From positions 3,748,068 to 3,812,067 of the forward strand of contig NW_024468910.1 of NCBI RefSeq assembly GCF_011745365.1: a stretch of 64,000 nt of DNA, written 5' to 3'. The notes under the pieces are model-generated. The model was not told the DNA's origin, made no database searches, and was given only the letters and a program-made list of their open reading frames with translations. Origin of the DNA: Cryphonectria parasitica EP155. Lineage: Eukaryota; Ascomycota; Sordariomycetes; Diaporthales; Cryphonectriaceae. Position 1 is the first letter of the stretch; each line of letters starts with the position of its first letter. Position numbers and translations under genes: made by a program. This document shows positions 10,020-21,496 of this stretch, in pieces.

Positions 10020-12631
10020 TTACTGCTCCGCCCTCCCACAAGCAGCCAACAGCTTTCTCCCCAGGGCGCCTAGATCTGGGCTCACGCTCAAATGGCTCTT
10101 GAGCGTCATTACAGCTGCATTCTGCGCCACATCCACCAGGTCCTCTGTCCGCCCTCCCAGCGCCAGGCCCGCCACCAGCGTGCCCAGAAAAGTATCCCCC
10201 ATCCCGTTCACCGACACAGGCGTCCCAACCCTCTCGATGGCCGGGTACATGCGCATGTAGATCCCTCCGACGTGCGGGTGGCCCGGTGCCGCCCGAGTGA
10301 GGATGTACCTCTCGTGCTCCGGATCCAGGAGCCTTGGGTCGTCCGGCCGTAAGATCGTCGTGAGCAGCGCGCCCTTGTCGCCCATCTTGGTCAGGATGGT
10401 CGGGATGTACGGCAGCAGCTGGACGCTCTGCACGGGTATCCCGGCATCCGTCATCTCGGCCGACGCCAGGCGCACGAAGCGGTCCCGTGCCCCGCCGTGC
10501 ATCCCAAAAGCGTCGATAACCTCGAACCACGGCATGCTGTCCATGTAGCCGTTCTCCTTGGCGGCGTGGTACATGGCCCCGAGCTCGTACTGGTTGGGCG
10601 TGGCAAGGGCTACTGCGACTTTGGGAAACAGGGGGAGGTTGTGGCCTTTGGGGAAGAGCCCGGCCGCCTTGATGGTTGAGACGGGCTCGAAGGCGATCTG
10701 CGCACCGTTCATGCCGCCCGTCTTGATCCAGTTGTGGATGTCCTTGGGCGTCCAGTTGCCGTCCACGACGAGCCACTTGGGCTTGGTAGCCTGGATGATG
10801 GACGTCCAGTAGGTGGGAAAGGAGTGTGATGTGAGTATGGCCATGTCTGCCATGGCGAGCATCAAGTTCTTTTCAGCGTCGTTGACGGCGACGTACTGCG
10901 CTGTGCGTGCTGAGGGATATTCCGGTCCCAGCTGACGGATGTAGCTGGTGTCAAGACCGTTCTTTTCCATGCTGGTCAAAATCGTCGCGCCGGCACTGTG
11001 TGGTGCATACAGTATGGTGTAAGCGTACAATCGCACCCTCTCGCGGTGTGTGTGTAGGGCTGCGAGGACTCACATGTCGCTCCCAATAATGCTGCAGAGC
11101 TTGACCTTCAGGCTCCGGTGGATACTCTGCGCTGCGAGGGCCACGTTGTGACCGACGCCACCGATGGACTGTGTGATACCTGCTGGGTTGGATGTGTGAA
11201 GGACAGGCGTGAGAGGTTTTGGGTCCTCGTGTCTGTCATTGTGGAAATTGCAGTTGAGATCGAGTGCCACTGAACCAGCAACCAGAATATCGGCTCTCGA
11301 GGGGGACGAAGTCTCCTGCTGCACCTTGGTCGATGGATTTGGCCCGGTCTTCTGTCCAATGGAGTTTATCGGCAAATGTGGTCTGAACCAAAGCCATTGC
11401 GTCAGTTTTAAAGGAGAGAAAGAAGGAAAAAGAAATCATATGATGCATGTCAGCTAAGAGGTCAGCCCTTACTGGTGACGGTCTACAGTCCTTCCCTCCG
11501 ATTCACTCTCGAGGCTGCGCAGCTCGACAGCAACCTTGGCCGCGCGAGCCACATTCGATAGCACCAAGTGTAGGTTTGCAGGCGCACTGCGGCCCTCGCT
11601 CAGCTCCCTGATCCTCCTCAGGATGTACGGTGTGTTGGCATTCCCAGAGAAGCCCTGCTCAGCAGCCTCGCGCACGGCGGTATTGATGATTTGGTCCATG
11701 ACCTCCCGCGGGATCTCATGCTCCTTGGGGATGGGATTCGCAAAGACCAGGCCACTCTCGATGCCCAGCTTTTCCTGTGCCAGTATGGCAGCAGCCGCCT
11801 GCCTCTCGTCGCGGACAACAAAGGGGCTCTTGGTTCCGCTCTCACGCGCCCAGAAGGCAGGCAGGTCGACATCCCCCTCCCTCCCGTCGGCGAAGGTGGC
11901 GACCAGCACGCCCTGGGTCTCGAGGTACTCCAGGGTGCGCGGGATGTCGAGAAAACCCTTGGGCCCGCTGCTGATGACGGCTACCCTGGTCCGTCCGAGC
12001 TCGGTGAGGTCTGCCGAGATGTCCATCGAGTCCTCGCCGCCGCGGTGGACGCCTCCCAGCCCACCAGTGCCAAAAATGCGGATGCCAGCCGCCCGTGCCA
12101 GGATCATTGTGCCAGCGATAGTAGTGCCGCCGTGCAGTTTGTGGCCATTCAGTCCCTGTGGTGTTGTCGAGCTTAGCCACAGCACAACATAACACAGCAA
12201 AAGCGCATGGTGCATACCGCTCCGACGATGTGGGCAAAGTCCCGTCTCGAGATCTTCCTCGCACCCTCTTCGACCATTCGTCCAATCTCTTCGGGACTCA
12301 GCCCGACCTTGGGCATGCCGTCTAGCACGCCGATGGTGGCCGGCACAGCGCCATGCTCACGCACGACAGAGTCGAGTATGCTAGGAAGGTCTTTCCCCAG
12401 AGCTCCGTGGGTGTAGATTGTGGATTCGAGAGCCACCACTGGCCTGTTGGTGGCGATGGCGTCTCTGACCTCTGGTGAGACGTGGATGAGGTCGCTCAAG
12501 CCGCCGCTGCCGGATCTTGCATGGTATTTTCGGCCAATGGTAGGAGCATATAGTGGTGAAGGAGCAAAGAGACAACTCTTGTGGGCAGGCCAACGACGCA
12601 CATGGCGTGTGGCGCGACAGAAGAGGGCCAT
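10020..12631 (-). CDS. Bifunctional pseudouridine-5'-phosphate glycosidase / PfkB-family pseudouridine kinase
   Basis: Four exons (12631-12218, 12155-11473, 11382-11074, 10995-10020) give 793 residues. The N-terminal half is a PsuG (indigoidine-synthase-A-like) glycosidase: E69 in the ALEST motif, K126 in KISRRD, and the glycine-rich GTGGLGGVHRG loop. The C-terminal half is a ribokinase/PfkB domain starting at ADILVAGSVALD and ending with the catalytic NGMGDTFLG motif. In bacteria these are separate enzymes that phosphorylate pseudouridine and then cleave its C-C glycosidic bond to uracil and ribose-5-phosphate. Fungi and animals carry the fusion. The first 45 residues are rich in Arg/His with no acidic residue before D47, so a mitochondrial presequence is likely (inference). 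It has an eukaryote-type KLHGG insertion after GLNGH. Confidence 0.93.
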
Positions 12632-13863
12632 TGCCCGTTGTGTCTACGAACTCTGCCGTATCCAACAAGGAGGAGGAGGAGAACCTAGGGCTGATCAACG
12701 ATAAGGCTGGCTGGCCGTCTGTCTTGGCTTATTTCTGCGTCAATACAGCGCTGTGAGCCACGTCCTGGGTCGTGCTGCAGCTGCTCTCATTGCTCTGCAA
12801 GAGAGTAAGTATCCTGCATGTAAGCAAGTTACTGTACTTAATTACCATAGATGATCACAATCACAATCACAGGCCACAGCAATCAAGGAATGACTGATTG
12901 CCAGCACAATCCAGAATATCCTTTGTGGAGCAGTGTTGCTGATATCGTGCCCAAGAGGGTCGAAGTTGCTATTGATCGATTATCGGAGGCAACCGAAGCT
13001 TACTTCCTGTACCTTTCCTTGCGTCCCTATCTTGGTCGGGACGCCGTTCCGGGCTTGAACTAGCTTACGGGTCCCCTGCGCCAACGGCCACCAATCACTG
13101 TGAGCGAGACCCCTGCTTGGTCGCCATTTCCTTCAGTGTGTTTCAGGATCTCTCATACTAATATGCTGGTGTGCATCAACTTATTCTGCTCCTGACATGC
13201 CTCCTCATCCTCTCCCCCCACCACCTCCCTCCTCCCCCCACGTGAAGGGTGTTGGTGCGCACGATGACGTTGGTCCTACAATGCGAAAGATGTGTCTAAC
13301 CATTGTAGTAACAATTACCGATGCTTACTGTTATGATCAACTGGCTTCACTTACTCAACCATGTTTTTCCACCCGGTTTACGTCGTCCCGTTGAAGGGTG
13401 ACAAGATTGATTGGTGGTGCACGGGATCGCCTCTCAGTGATATCCGAGCCAGGGTTCAGTCGACTTGAGCAGTCCTTGACTTGAGCCCATAAGACGATGG
13501 ATCATGTCGCAGATGAATACCCCTGCAACGGAAATTTTAAGCTTGTTCGTTCGTCCAGAGAGGGAGAGACAGATAGTGTGTGTCGTTGGGCTTTCCTCAT
13601 TAATTCTAGAAGGGCCCCCCCGTCTCGGGAGAATTCTCGAGTGCTGTCAGAGTTATTTTGCTTTCGTCTCATCTCCAGCCTGATGTCTTTTAAGATCTCA
13701 TCAGACCAGATCCTCTTGCCCTCCAGCACGTTTTCAGTAACCTCATAGTAGTTACGTTTCGTTTCTTGGCAACGTTCGGTCTGAAATAGCTGGCAACTCC
13801 GGCCTGCCCTTCATCTGTGTTGCTCTCACCCCATCATCTTGATCATCATCTTCACCGACCGGG
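12632..13863. other. Intergenic region, divergent promoters
   Basis: This lies between the pseudouridine gene (minus strand) and the GPI-protein gene (plus strand), so it contains both promoters. There is a C-rich tract at about 13196-13240. I see no coding sequence. Confidence 0.6.
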
Positions 13864-14740
13864 ATGATGATGTCACGGTTGTTCTCCACGGCGTTGCTGC
13901 CTCTCTTGATTAGCCAGGGCCTGGGCCAGAACTTCACAGAGTCCAATGGACAAATCTACACACCGGGCTTCGCCATCGTGGACTCCCCTCAACCGGGCAC
14001 GCCAGAGGGAGGATGTATGTCTTTCTCTCTTTTTTCTCTCCTCTCTTCCAGAATTTGACGCTACCCACTGGTTTTGAGGTCTCACACAGACCACCCACTT
14101 GGCTGACATCAACTCCCCAGCAACCATCGAGGTAGCTCTCGATGTGAGCGCCGACGGCGTCCTGCCTCTGGACACAGCACCAGACAGTCCCAGCCTGATC
14201 CATAACATCACAATCTTCATGTTCAGCTACGACACAGGCCGGAACTTTACCGTGTCCAACGGGACCCTCGCGAACGGGACCTACCCGCCCATCATGCCGT
14301 CTGAGCCCGGCAGCACTGTCAAGCACGTGCAGTGGACATGGCCCTCGTGTCTCGCTGGCGATGGCCAGCCCACCTCGACCGACAGTGACCGCGGCATCTA
14401 CAACATCTCTATCCGGCAAAACTTCCGTCTCAACGGTACCGACCATTACACTGTCTTTGACCTGCCCATCTCCGTGACCAACAGCATCGACAACTCGACG
14501 GCGCGCCCGGACTGCGACTCGCTGAACAATCCACTCATGACGCCCGACCAGATCAACGCCTCGGCTGCCAACAGCGTGGGCATCTTGTTTGCCCCAGGAG
14601 ACTCGCAGATTGTGCAGGTCAAGCTCAACAGTACGACAGGTTCGAGTGGGCAGGGCCTAGGAGGTGCGGGCATGGTGACCTGGAAGAGCGGTGCGCAGTG
14701 GCTATGCGCGCTTGCTCTTGTCATGGCTCTAATACTGTAG
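13864..14740 (+). CDS. Secreted, probably GPI-anchored N-glycosylated surface protein
   Basis: The model has exon 1 at 13864-14014 and exon 2 at 14079-14740, giving 270 residues. A signal peptide (FSTALLPLLISQGLGQ) follows three consecutive Met codons. The mature part has many N-glycosylation sequons (NFT, NIT, NGT, NIS, NST). The C-terminus ends in a Gly/Ser-rich stretch followed by a hydrophobic tail (WLCALALVMALIL), the pattern of a GPI signal. The body, including SPSLIHNITIFMFSYDTG and GIYNISIRQNFRLNG, resembles a conserved Pezizomycotina family of unknown function. The intron is the least certain part: the donor GTATGT at 14015 is clear, but the only acceptor that keeps frame is the weak one at 14078. 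Confidence 0.75.
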
Positions 14741-15297
14741 CCTGTTGAGCCAGCTCTTTTGGCCCAGAGATATACATGTATGTGTGCGATACCCGGTAGT
14801 CAACTCGATTTATGTACAACGGTTGAGGTGGTGGCATTGAAGTTTTGATAATTGGCCCAACAATACTTTTTAATCTTCAAAGTACGGTTCTCTCAGATCT
14901 TCATCTTTTGGATATTGGCAACCGATAGTTGTTAAAGCAGCATGATCAGTTTGACTACACCACGGTCAAGATCATAAGCAAGCTTACAATAAAGAAAACA
15001 GCAAATTCTCTGTGGCAGGTAGTGAAGAGATTCCGAAAGGCGCGGGCTATGCCAAGTACAGTCGCATCTCAGTCAGTACATAAATGTGGGGCCACCAAAC
15101 CCAATAGCGCGCTCCCTGAACCTTTCCCCACTAATTACTACAAGGCTGCTGTGTAAGTAGGCGCGACCAGGTCTAAAATTTCTGAACCCTGGAAAATCTC
15201 ATATCAATTCTCTTTTCGACATGTCCGCCCTGCCCAATCCTCTCCCTACTTTCTAGCAACAAACACAACAACATTAAGAAGACATTGGATCTTCATA
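14741..15297. other. Intergenic region, promoter of the Utp18 gene
   Basis: This holds the 3' flank of the GPI-protein gene and the 5' flank of the Utp18 gene. The last 100 bases are pyrimidine-rich followed by A-rich sequence just before the ATG, typical of a fungal leader. Nothing else is seen. Confidence 0.55.
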
Positions 15298-17142
15298 ATG
15301 TCGCGAAAAGCTCAAAAGCCACTGTCTGACGACACTTCTTCAGATGAAAGTGATCATGAGTTCTCAGAGGCCGAAAATGAAGAGGAGCATGCGCAGGCGA
15401 GAGGCGCAAGTCGCATGAACGTTGACGAGAAGGACTCAGATGAAGAAGAGCTCGAGCGGCTGGTACTCGGCAACAAGGCCGGGTTTCGCGCCAATCTGTT
15501 CAAAGACACCACGGACTCGGATGAGGAGGATGGGTTGAGAAATCTGCGACTCGATGATGGCGCTCTTGCGGTCACGGGGGCACCTAGTCTGGAGGACCTC
15601 GACGACTCCGCCCTGTTCATGCTGGATGTTGGCTCGGGAAGTACTGGTGAAAAGCAGCTTACAGCAGCTCCTGTCCCGCACGGCGACGAGGACGAGAAGA
15701 AGAGGGCTGGTCCTCAGCCAGCGTGGGCAGACAGTGACGACGAAAGACTGACCGTGTCGCTTGCCGGCGTGAAGCAGCTGCGGAAGCTGCGCGAGACCGA
15801 GGCGGACGATCTTGTCAGTGGGGCCGAGTACACCAGGCGGCTGCGGCAGCAGTACCTTCGACTTAACCCGCTTCCAGCCTGGGCCAGAGAAGCAGCTGCA
15901 GACGGCAAGAAGAAGCGGAGGAGACGGTCCTCGGCTGCCTCGTCCGCTTCCGGATCTGCCAGCGGCTCGGAACTCAGCGGGGATGATGCCGACGACGACA
16001 ACATGTCTGCCCTGCCGCTGGAGAGATTCCTTCGCGATGCTAGCGCCCTCGATGGCAGTGGCGGGCGCCGCAAGAAGCGCAAGCTCCGCCCAGAGGTCCT
16101 CGACATCCAGCGAACGCGCGACATCCCCGACACCCATCGCGGGCCCGTGGAGTCGCTGTCCTTCCACCCTCAACACCCTGTGCTCCTCTCCAGCTCTACT
16201 GCATCCATCCTGTACCTCCACCATGTCAGCCCCGGGGCGCACCCCACGCCCAACCCGCAACTCACCTCGGTGCAGGTCAAGTCTGTGCCTGTTCGGCGGT
16301 CCGCCTTCCTGCACCCTAACGGCGAGGAGATTATTTTTGCGGGGCGGCGGCGCTTCTTCCACAGCTGGAATCTGTCTACCGGTCTGGTCAAGAAGGTCAC
16401 CAAGATTCAGGGTCACCAGCACGAGCAGCGCACCATGGAGCGCTTCCGGCTTGCGCCTGATGGGCGGCACATGGCGCTCATCGCGACGAGCCGCAAGGGT
16501 GGCGGCATGCTGAACATCGTGTCCGTCAGTAGTATGCAGTGGGTCGCACAGGCGAGGCTCGACAGCAGGGGCGGCATAGCGGATTTCTCCTGGTGGAGAA
16601 ATGGGGAAGGGATCACAATTCTGGGGCGTGATGGTCAGGTCGCAGAATGGTCGCTGGCGACAAAGCGGACCGTCGGACTCTGGAGGGATGAGGGATCCGT
16701 GGGCGGGACCGCGATGGCTCTAGGCGGGAGAGGCGGGCCGGAGGGCCTGGGTGGGGACCGCTGGGTGGCGATGGGCTCGAGCAGTGGTGTGCTGAATATT
16801 TACGACCGGAATGACCTTGTCGAAAAGACCAACGACGATGGCAGTCTCGAGATCAAGGCGCTGCCCGAGCCCACCCGCCGCTGTGAGCAGCTTACAACAC
16901 CCATCACCACGACGACCTTCAGCGGCGATGGCCAGCTGCTCGCGTTCGCGAGCCAGCACAAGAAGGACGCACTCAAGCTTGTACACCTGCCGAGCTGCAC
17001 GGTGTACAGGAACTGGCCGACGGAGAAGACACCGCTGGGGCGCGTGACGGCTGTGGCTTTTGGAAGCGGGAGGGAAGCGGAGATGATGCTTTCGGTGGGC
17101 AATGATATTGGCAAGGTGCGGTTATGGGAGATCAGGCCCTAA
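15298..17142 (+). CDS. UTP18: U3 snoRNP-associated protein Utp18 (WD40, SSU processome)
   Basis: A single uninterrupted frame of 614 residues. The N-terminal roughly 180 residues are acidic and Ser-rich, followed by the conserved YTRRLRQQYLRLNPLPAWA block characteristic of Utp18. After a basic, Ser-rich linker (KKKRRRRSS) come WD40-type repeats from about residue 280, including RGPVESLSFHP, FAGRRRFFHSWNLSTG, IADFSWW and the final SVGNDIGKVRLWEI. Utp18 is a nucleolar component of the UtpB module of the small-subunit processome and is needed for 18S rRNA maturation. It is convergent with the small gene at 17395-17939. The absence of introns is unusual in this window. The start is the first ATG in frame. 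Confidence 0.93.
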   Translation: MSRKAQKPLSDDTSSDESDHEFSEAENEEEHAQARGASRMNVDEKDSDEEELERLVLGNKAGFRANLFKDTTDSDEEDGLRNLRLDDGALAVTGAPSLEDLDDSALFMLDVGSGSTGEKQLTAAPVPHGDEDEKKRAGPQPAWADSDDERLTVSLAGVKQLRKLRETEADDLVSGAEYTRRLRQQYLRLNPLPAWAREAAADGKKKRRRRSSAASSASGSASGSELSGDDADDDNMSALPLERFLRDASALDGSGGRRKKRKLRPEVLDIQRTRDIPDTHRGPVESLSFHPQHPVLLSSSTASILYLHHVSPGAHPTPNPQLTSVQVKSVPVRRSAFLHPNGEEIIFAGRRRFFHSWNLSTGLVKKVTKIQGHQHEQRTMERFRLAPDGRHMALIATSRKGGGMLNIVSVSSMQWVAQARLDSRGGIADFSWWRNGEGITILGRDGQVAEWSLATKRTVGLWRDEGSVGGTAMALGGRGGPEGLGGDRWVAMGSSSGVLNIYDRNDLVEKTNDDGSLEIKALPEPTRRCEQLTTPITTTTFSGDGQLLAFASQHKKDALKLVHLPSCTVYRNWPTEKTPLGRVTAVAFGSGREAEMMLSVGNDIGKVRLWEIRP

Positions 17143-17394
17143 GAGACGGAGGAATCGTGAGGTCTTTTCCTTTATCATTTGCCGTGTGGCAGGACATGCG
17201 CGGTCGTCAAGAAGGAAATGCAACATATCTCTTACAAAAACTACACGGATACCCTTCTATTATCTCTCCATCTCATCATCGTTGCGCCCTCTCATTCATC
17301 CATGGACCCGTCTTCCCACACCAATCTCCACAGGATGCGAAACCGCCGTTCAACTCTTCACTTGCAACTCCCTCGGCCTTGCCTCCTTTCAAGA

Positions 17395-17939
17395 TTACAG
17401 GATCCTCGCTAGCAGCAACTTGAGAGGACTCTCGTCCGTGATATGCTGGCGTGGAAAGACCTTCTTGGTTCTCACCGTGTACTCCGCCAGTGCCCGTTGA
17501 GTCCTAAAGAATTCCACGTTCACGGGCTCCGCCAACACTGCCTCGCGCGCCTGCTCGTCGGTCATCAACTCGGCTACAGCATTACGCTGCTTGACGGCCG
17601 CCAGAAAATCGTGTATGTTAACCCATACTTTCTTGAGGGCCTATTTCACATGATTGGAAAAAAAAAATAAGGAACGGGTCAGCATCGGCCTCGAAAAGCT
17701 GTCCTTTTCCTCTCTGTTTGAGAATCCGGGTGTACCACAAAGCCACTCACCTTTTTGCACTGCGTCTTGCTCTTGAAGTCACCCAGGCCAAGGTCGTGAA
17801 GGAACCGCTCCCAGTTTGACTCGAGTGTGTCGTCGATGATATAGACCTCCCAGTCCTTGACGATGGCTTTCTTCTTGGCCTTGCCTTTGGTCTTGGCGGC
17901 GTTGTTGCTGTGAGGCTCTGCGTTTCGACGGCGCGGCAT
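17395..17939 (-). CDS. Conserved small fungal protein of unknown function
   Basis: Two exons (17939-17751 and 17640-17395) joined across a 110-nt intron (GTGAGT donor, AAATAG acceptor) give 144 residues. The N-terminus is basic (MPRRRNAEPHSNN..., then KGKAKKK), suggesting nuclear or nucleic-acid-associated location. The body begins DWEVYIIDDTLESNWERFL and continues after the intron with ALKKVWVNIHDFLAAVK. The second exon is continuous to its stop (ending LKLLLARIL). The clean splice join and lack of frame breaks support a real gene. I cannot assign a function. Its 3' end lies about 250 bp from that of Utp18. Confidence 0.75.
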
Positions 17940-19125
17940 GGTTGCACTTGTTCTGGTCCTGTGTTTGATGAAAGCTTGGGGGAGGGGGATAGGGGTAGTG
18001 ATGAAGATCCGTTCAATCAGAGGGCAACAGCGGAAGGGAAATCGATAATTTAAATCTCAAATATCTCCAGCCTGCTTTGTGGAGATTTCATTACTATTCA
18101 TGGTATGGTCGTTCAGAGTGGTTAATGCATCAAAACTCAATTTTCGCTATTGCAGGCACCCGAGGATATATAAGAAAAGAAAAGAGGCAAAATCCTGCCT
18201 AAAGAAACCAAGACCAACCGAAAATATGAGTTTCCAGACATTGACCACTCTGAACGGCCGTATTACGGCGCTGGACAAGGAAGTTGGAAGAGGCGAAGAC
18301 ATCCACGTTACGCACCGAAGAGGGAACAACCCCTCTCAAAGCTGCATTATCCCCCCTTGTCTCTAGATGGGCAGTGCAAGCCCTGGAAGAGGTCAACAAG
18401 AAGCACATACTGCATTGAACACAAGATGCTGCAGGCACCCATCAACCAAGCCATCGCCAACAACGTGCCAGGGTGGGGAGGAAAGGCGGGGGGGCCGGCG
18501 CTTACCAGCAGGCAGGGCAGACAAGACTCAGGGCCACAATTTTCCAATTCTGAAGGGGATAGATACTAAATGTTTGGGACTTTTGCTCATTGGAAGGACT
18601 CCTAAGATTATCAGACGATTCAACGATGTTTCACACCTTCATAGCCCCCAGATTATGCTCTCTGAGGCCTCGCGAGTCTATACAGAGAGAGAGAGAGAGA
18701 GAGCCTTTGTAGCATTGTGAGGAGTGGTACTGCATGTGAGCATACATACCCTGGTATCTTGGGAGTAGACAGACATAAGCCTCCGTACATTTCTTTCTTT
18801 TCACATGTTTCAGCATTTTTACTACATGCTTGCTTGCCTTGCTGCGGCTTCCAGCATTGTTTTTTATCCCTCTCTCGTATTTTCCCCTCTCTTTCTCTTC
18901 CTTTGCCTTTGTCCTTGTCCTTTTTCCACTTGTTCCTCAACGGTGGACACCCTAACCCTTGTGCTGTGGGCTCCACTCCCAGTGTTGGGACGACACGCTC
19001 TTCAGATGAGAGAGGCTCCTCCAGTGGGCCTCTCGTAAACACGACCCCTTCCAACCTCCCTCCTTTTTGTGGCTTGGAGTCTCTTTGTTCCCACTTGCAG
19101 ACCCCTCACCTTTTCTCTCCTCACA
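17940..19125. other. Intergenic region, divergent promoters
   Basis: This lies between the small unknown gene (minus strand) and the helicase gene (plus strand). It has a GA dinucleotide tract at about 18683-18703 and a long pyrimidine-rich tract at about 18860-18935 that fits a promoter or leader. The long plus-strand frame here runs into the helicase out of frame and is rejected. Confidence 0.6.
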
Positions 19126-21496
19126 ATGACCACAACGATCAAGCGCAAGGCGTCAACGCAGACCGGAGCCAAGCACACACAACCACCAACCAAACAGCCT
19201 CGCCTGGACGCGTTCTTTGCGCCGAGACGACGGGGAACCCAGCCAGACGAGGCGCGGTCCGGCCCACCAGCGCTAGGCCAACTAGATGCGGCCACCAACA
19301 GGGCTGCCTCCAACAACGACGTGACCTCGTCCTCGGTTTCCTCACTGGTGACTGGAAGGAAAGTGCTGGCTGGTCAGAATTATGCGCGTGACGCAGCCTT
19401 GGATCCTTCGCTCAGCCATGAGCAGAGGGCGGTCCTAGAGATGGTCGTGGACGAGGGCAGGTGTGTCTTCTTTACTGGCTCGGCTGGTGCGTTTTTGATG
19501 ACCTATTTTTCATTATTATTATTTTTTATACATGTGGGAGAAAGAGAGAAGGGGGATATGTGTGTTGAGAGACCAAAACATGCAGGCACAGGCAAATCGC
19601 TACTCTTGAGGGCTATCGTTTGCGCTCTTAGAAACAAGTATGCCAGGAGGCCAGAGTGCCTGGCTGTATGCGCGAGCACTGGAATTGCGGCGCAGAACAT
19701 CGGAGGTATGTTCAAAGGAGGGGAGGGGGCCGAGGAGCAAAACCCTTGGGTGTCCTGCAACCTTTTGCTCAGACATGGTGGGCTTACTTTTCCCCCCCCC
19801 ATATTGTCAAAAGGGACTACTATCCATGCCTGGGGCGCCGTCACACCTGGCATGCATGATATCGGCAAGCTCATCAGCTTCATCAAGACGTGTAGGCCGG
19901 CTCATCGGCGCTGGAAGGCTGTTAGGGTGCTTGTCATTGATGAAGGTAGGTCCGAATGTTCGCGCGGCTCCCCCGTTGAGGAGTGATGACCTGTGGTGAT
20001 TTCTCTGCCAGATGATCTATATATGTATTGTCTGACAAGTTCCCCTGATCATCAGTGTCCATGGTGGACGGACAGTTGTTGGATACCTTGGCTGCCCTTG
20101 CGAAGGAGCTGCGCAAGTCAAGTCAGCCGTTTGGAGGCATCCAGGTAAGTTGTGATGACAAAATATCAGGCCCATTCACCATGAACGCTCTTCATCTTGT
20201 TCCTTTTAATTGCTGTTTTGTGCAGAAAGACAGCTTTGCTAAATGGCTACGTAATGAAATAATAGCTTGTCGTCACGGGCGACTTCTTCCAGCTTCCTCC
20301 AGTCACACCGGCCGGCAAAGAAGTCTGTTTCGCCTTTCAGAGCTCGGCGTGGAAAGAGTGTATCGAGCGGACCATAACCCTGACCCAGGTCTTTCGTCAG
20401 AAAGACAGCGGTAAGAACATTGTTGACAATGAACTTTTCCTTCTATCCCCCTTTTCCCCTCTGCTATACTTATGTCTGGACAAGTCATGAACGGTGGGCG
20501 CATCGCTAAACCAAAAACCCACACGCAGACTTCATCACCCTCCTCAACGCCATGCGCAGGGGCGAAATCCACCCCACCGCCGCAAACACCCTCAAGTCCC
20601 TCTCCCGGCCCCTCTCTCAAGCCGATGGCCAGCTCCAGCCCACGGAGCTCTTCCCGCTGCGCGCCGAGGTGGACCGCGCCAACGCCGCGCGCATGGCGCA
20701 CCTGGCTGGGCCCGTGTTCAGGTTCACGGCCCGGGACGCGGGCCAGGCGGCGCCGGAGAAGCGGCGGAGGCTGCTGGATAGTATGACGGCCGTGGCGGTG
20801 CTGGAGGTGAAGCGCGATGCGCAGGTGATGCTTGTGAAGAACGTCAGCGAGACGCTTGTGAATGGGACGGTGGGGAGGGTGGTGGGATTCTGTGGGGACC
20901 CGGCTGCGACCTCGCAGGGCAAGAAGAAGAATTACAGCAACAACGATGACGACAGGAGTGGTGACCAGGAATTGTTGCCTCTTGTCGAGTTTGAGACGTT
21001 CAAGGGGAGAGAGACATTGTTGGTGGGCCGGGAGGAGTTTCGAACAGAGAATGCGGATGGCAATCTGCTTGCAAGACGTGTGCAGGTGAGTGAACACATC
21101 CTCTCCCCGAAAGGGCTTCTCTCTTTCGACGGAACACGACTTCTCATTACATGCGATTTCAGATCCCTCTCGTCTTAGCCTGGGCCATGTCCATCCACAA
21201 AGCCCAAGGCCAGACCATCCAGCGTGTAAAAGTCGACCTCAACAAGGTTTTTGAGAAAGGTACGTCCTCCCTGAACCCCTGCCTCATACATCAAAAGATA
21301 AAAAGTTCTGGCTCGAACCAACATTTTTCTTCCTTTTTATTCACAACGTCAAACAGGTCAGAGCTATGTCGCGCTGTCTCGTGCGGCCACCTTAAGCGGG
21401 CTCCAGGTGCTCGGTTTCGATGCTCGAAAGGTCGTGGCTCATCCGCGTGTGATTGAATGGAGTAAAGCGCAGTCCACAGCTGAATCAACCTTCTGA
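19126..21496 (+). CDS. Pif1/Rrm3-family 5'-3' DNA helicase with N-terminal PIP box
   Basis: Eight exons (19126-19486, 19586-19705, 19814-19945, 20056-20144, 20266-20410, 20529-21085, 21163-21259, 21357-21496) give 546 residues, and all phases agree. Helicase motifs appear in order: Walker A GSAGTGKS, split by intron 1; [18 protein letters not shown]; Walker B VIDEVSMVD, split by intron 3; [10 protein letters not shown]; the arginine motif [15 protein letters not shown]; and SYVALSRA. Pif1 family members unwind G-quadruplexes and protein-blocked forks in nucleus and mitochondria. Residues 24-31 (QPRLDAFF) form a textbook PCNA-interaction box, as in yeast Rrm3. The protein is short for the family because the N-terminal region is small. 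Upstream in-frame sequence has a stop at 19036 and no ATG. Confidence 0.92.

Noticed and set aside
18717..19391. 224-codon plus-strand frame overlapping the helicase start
   Set aside because: It is out of frame with the helicase, low-complexity and pyrimidine-derived, with no motif.
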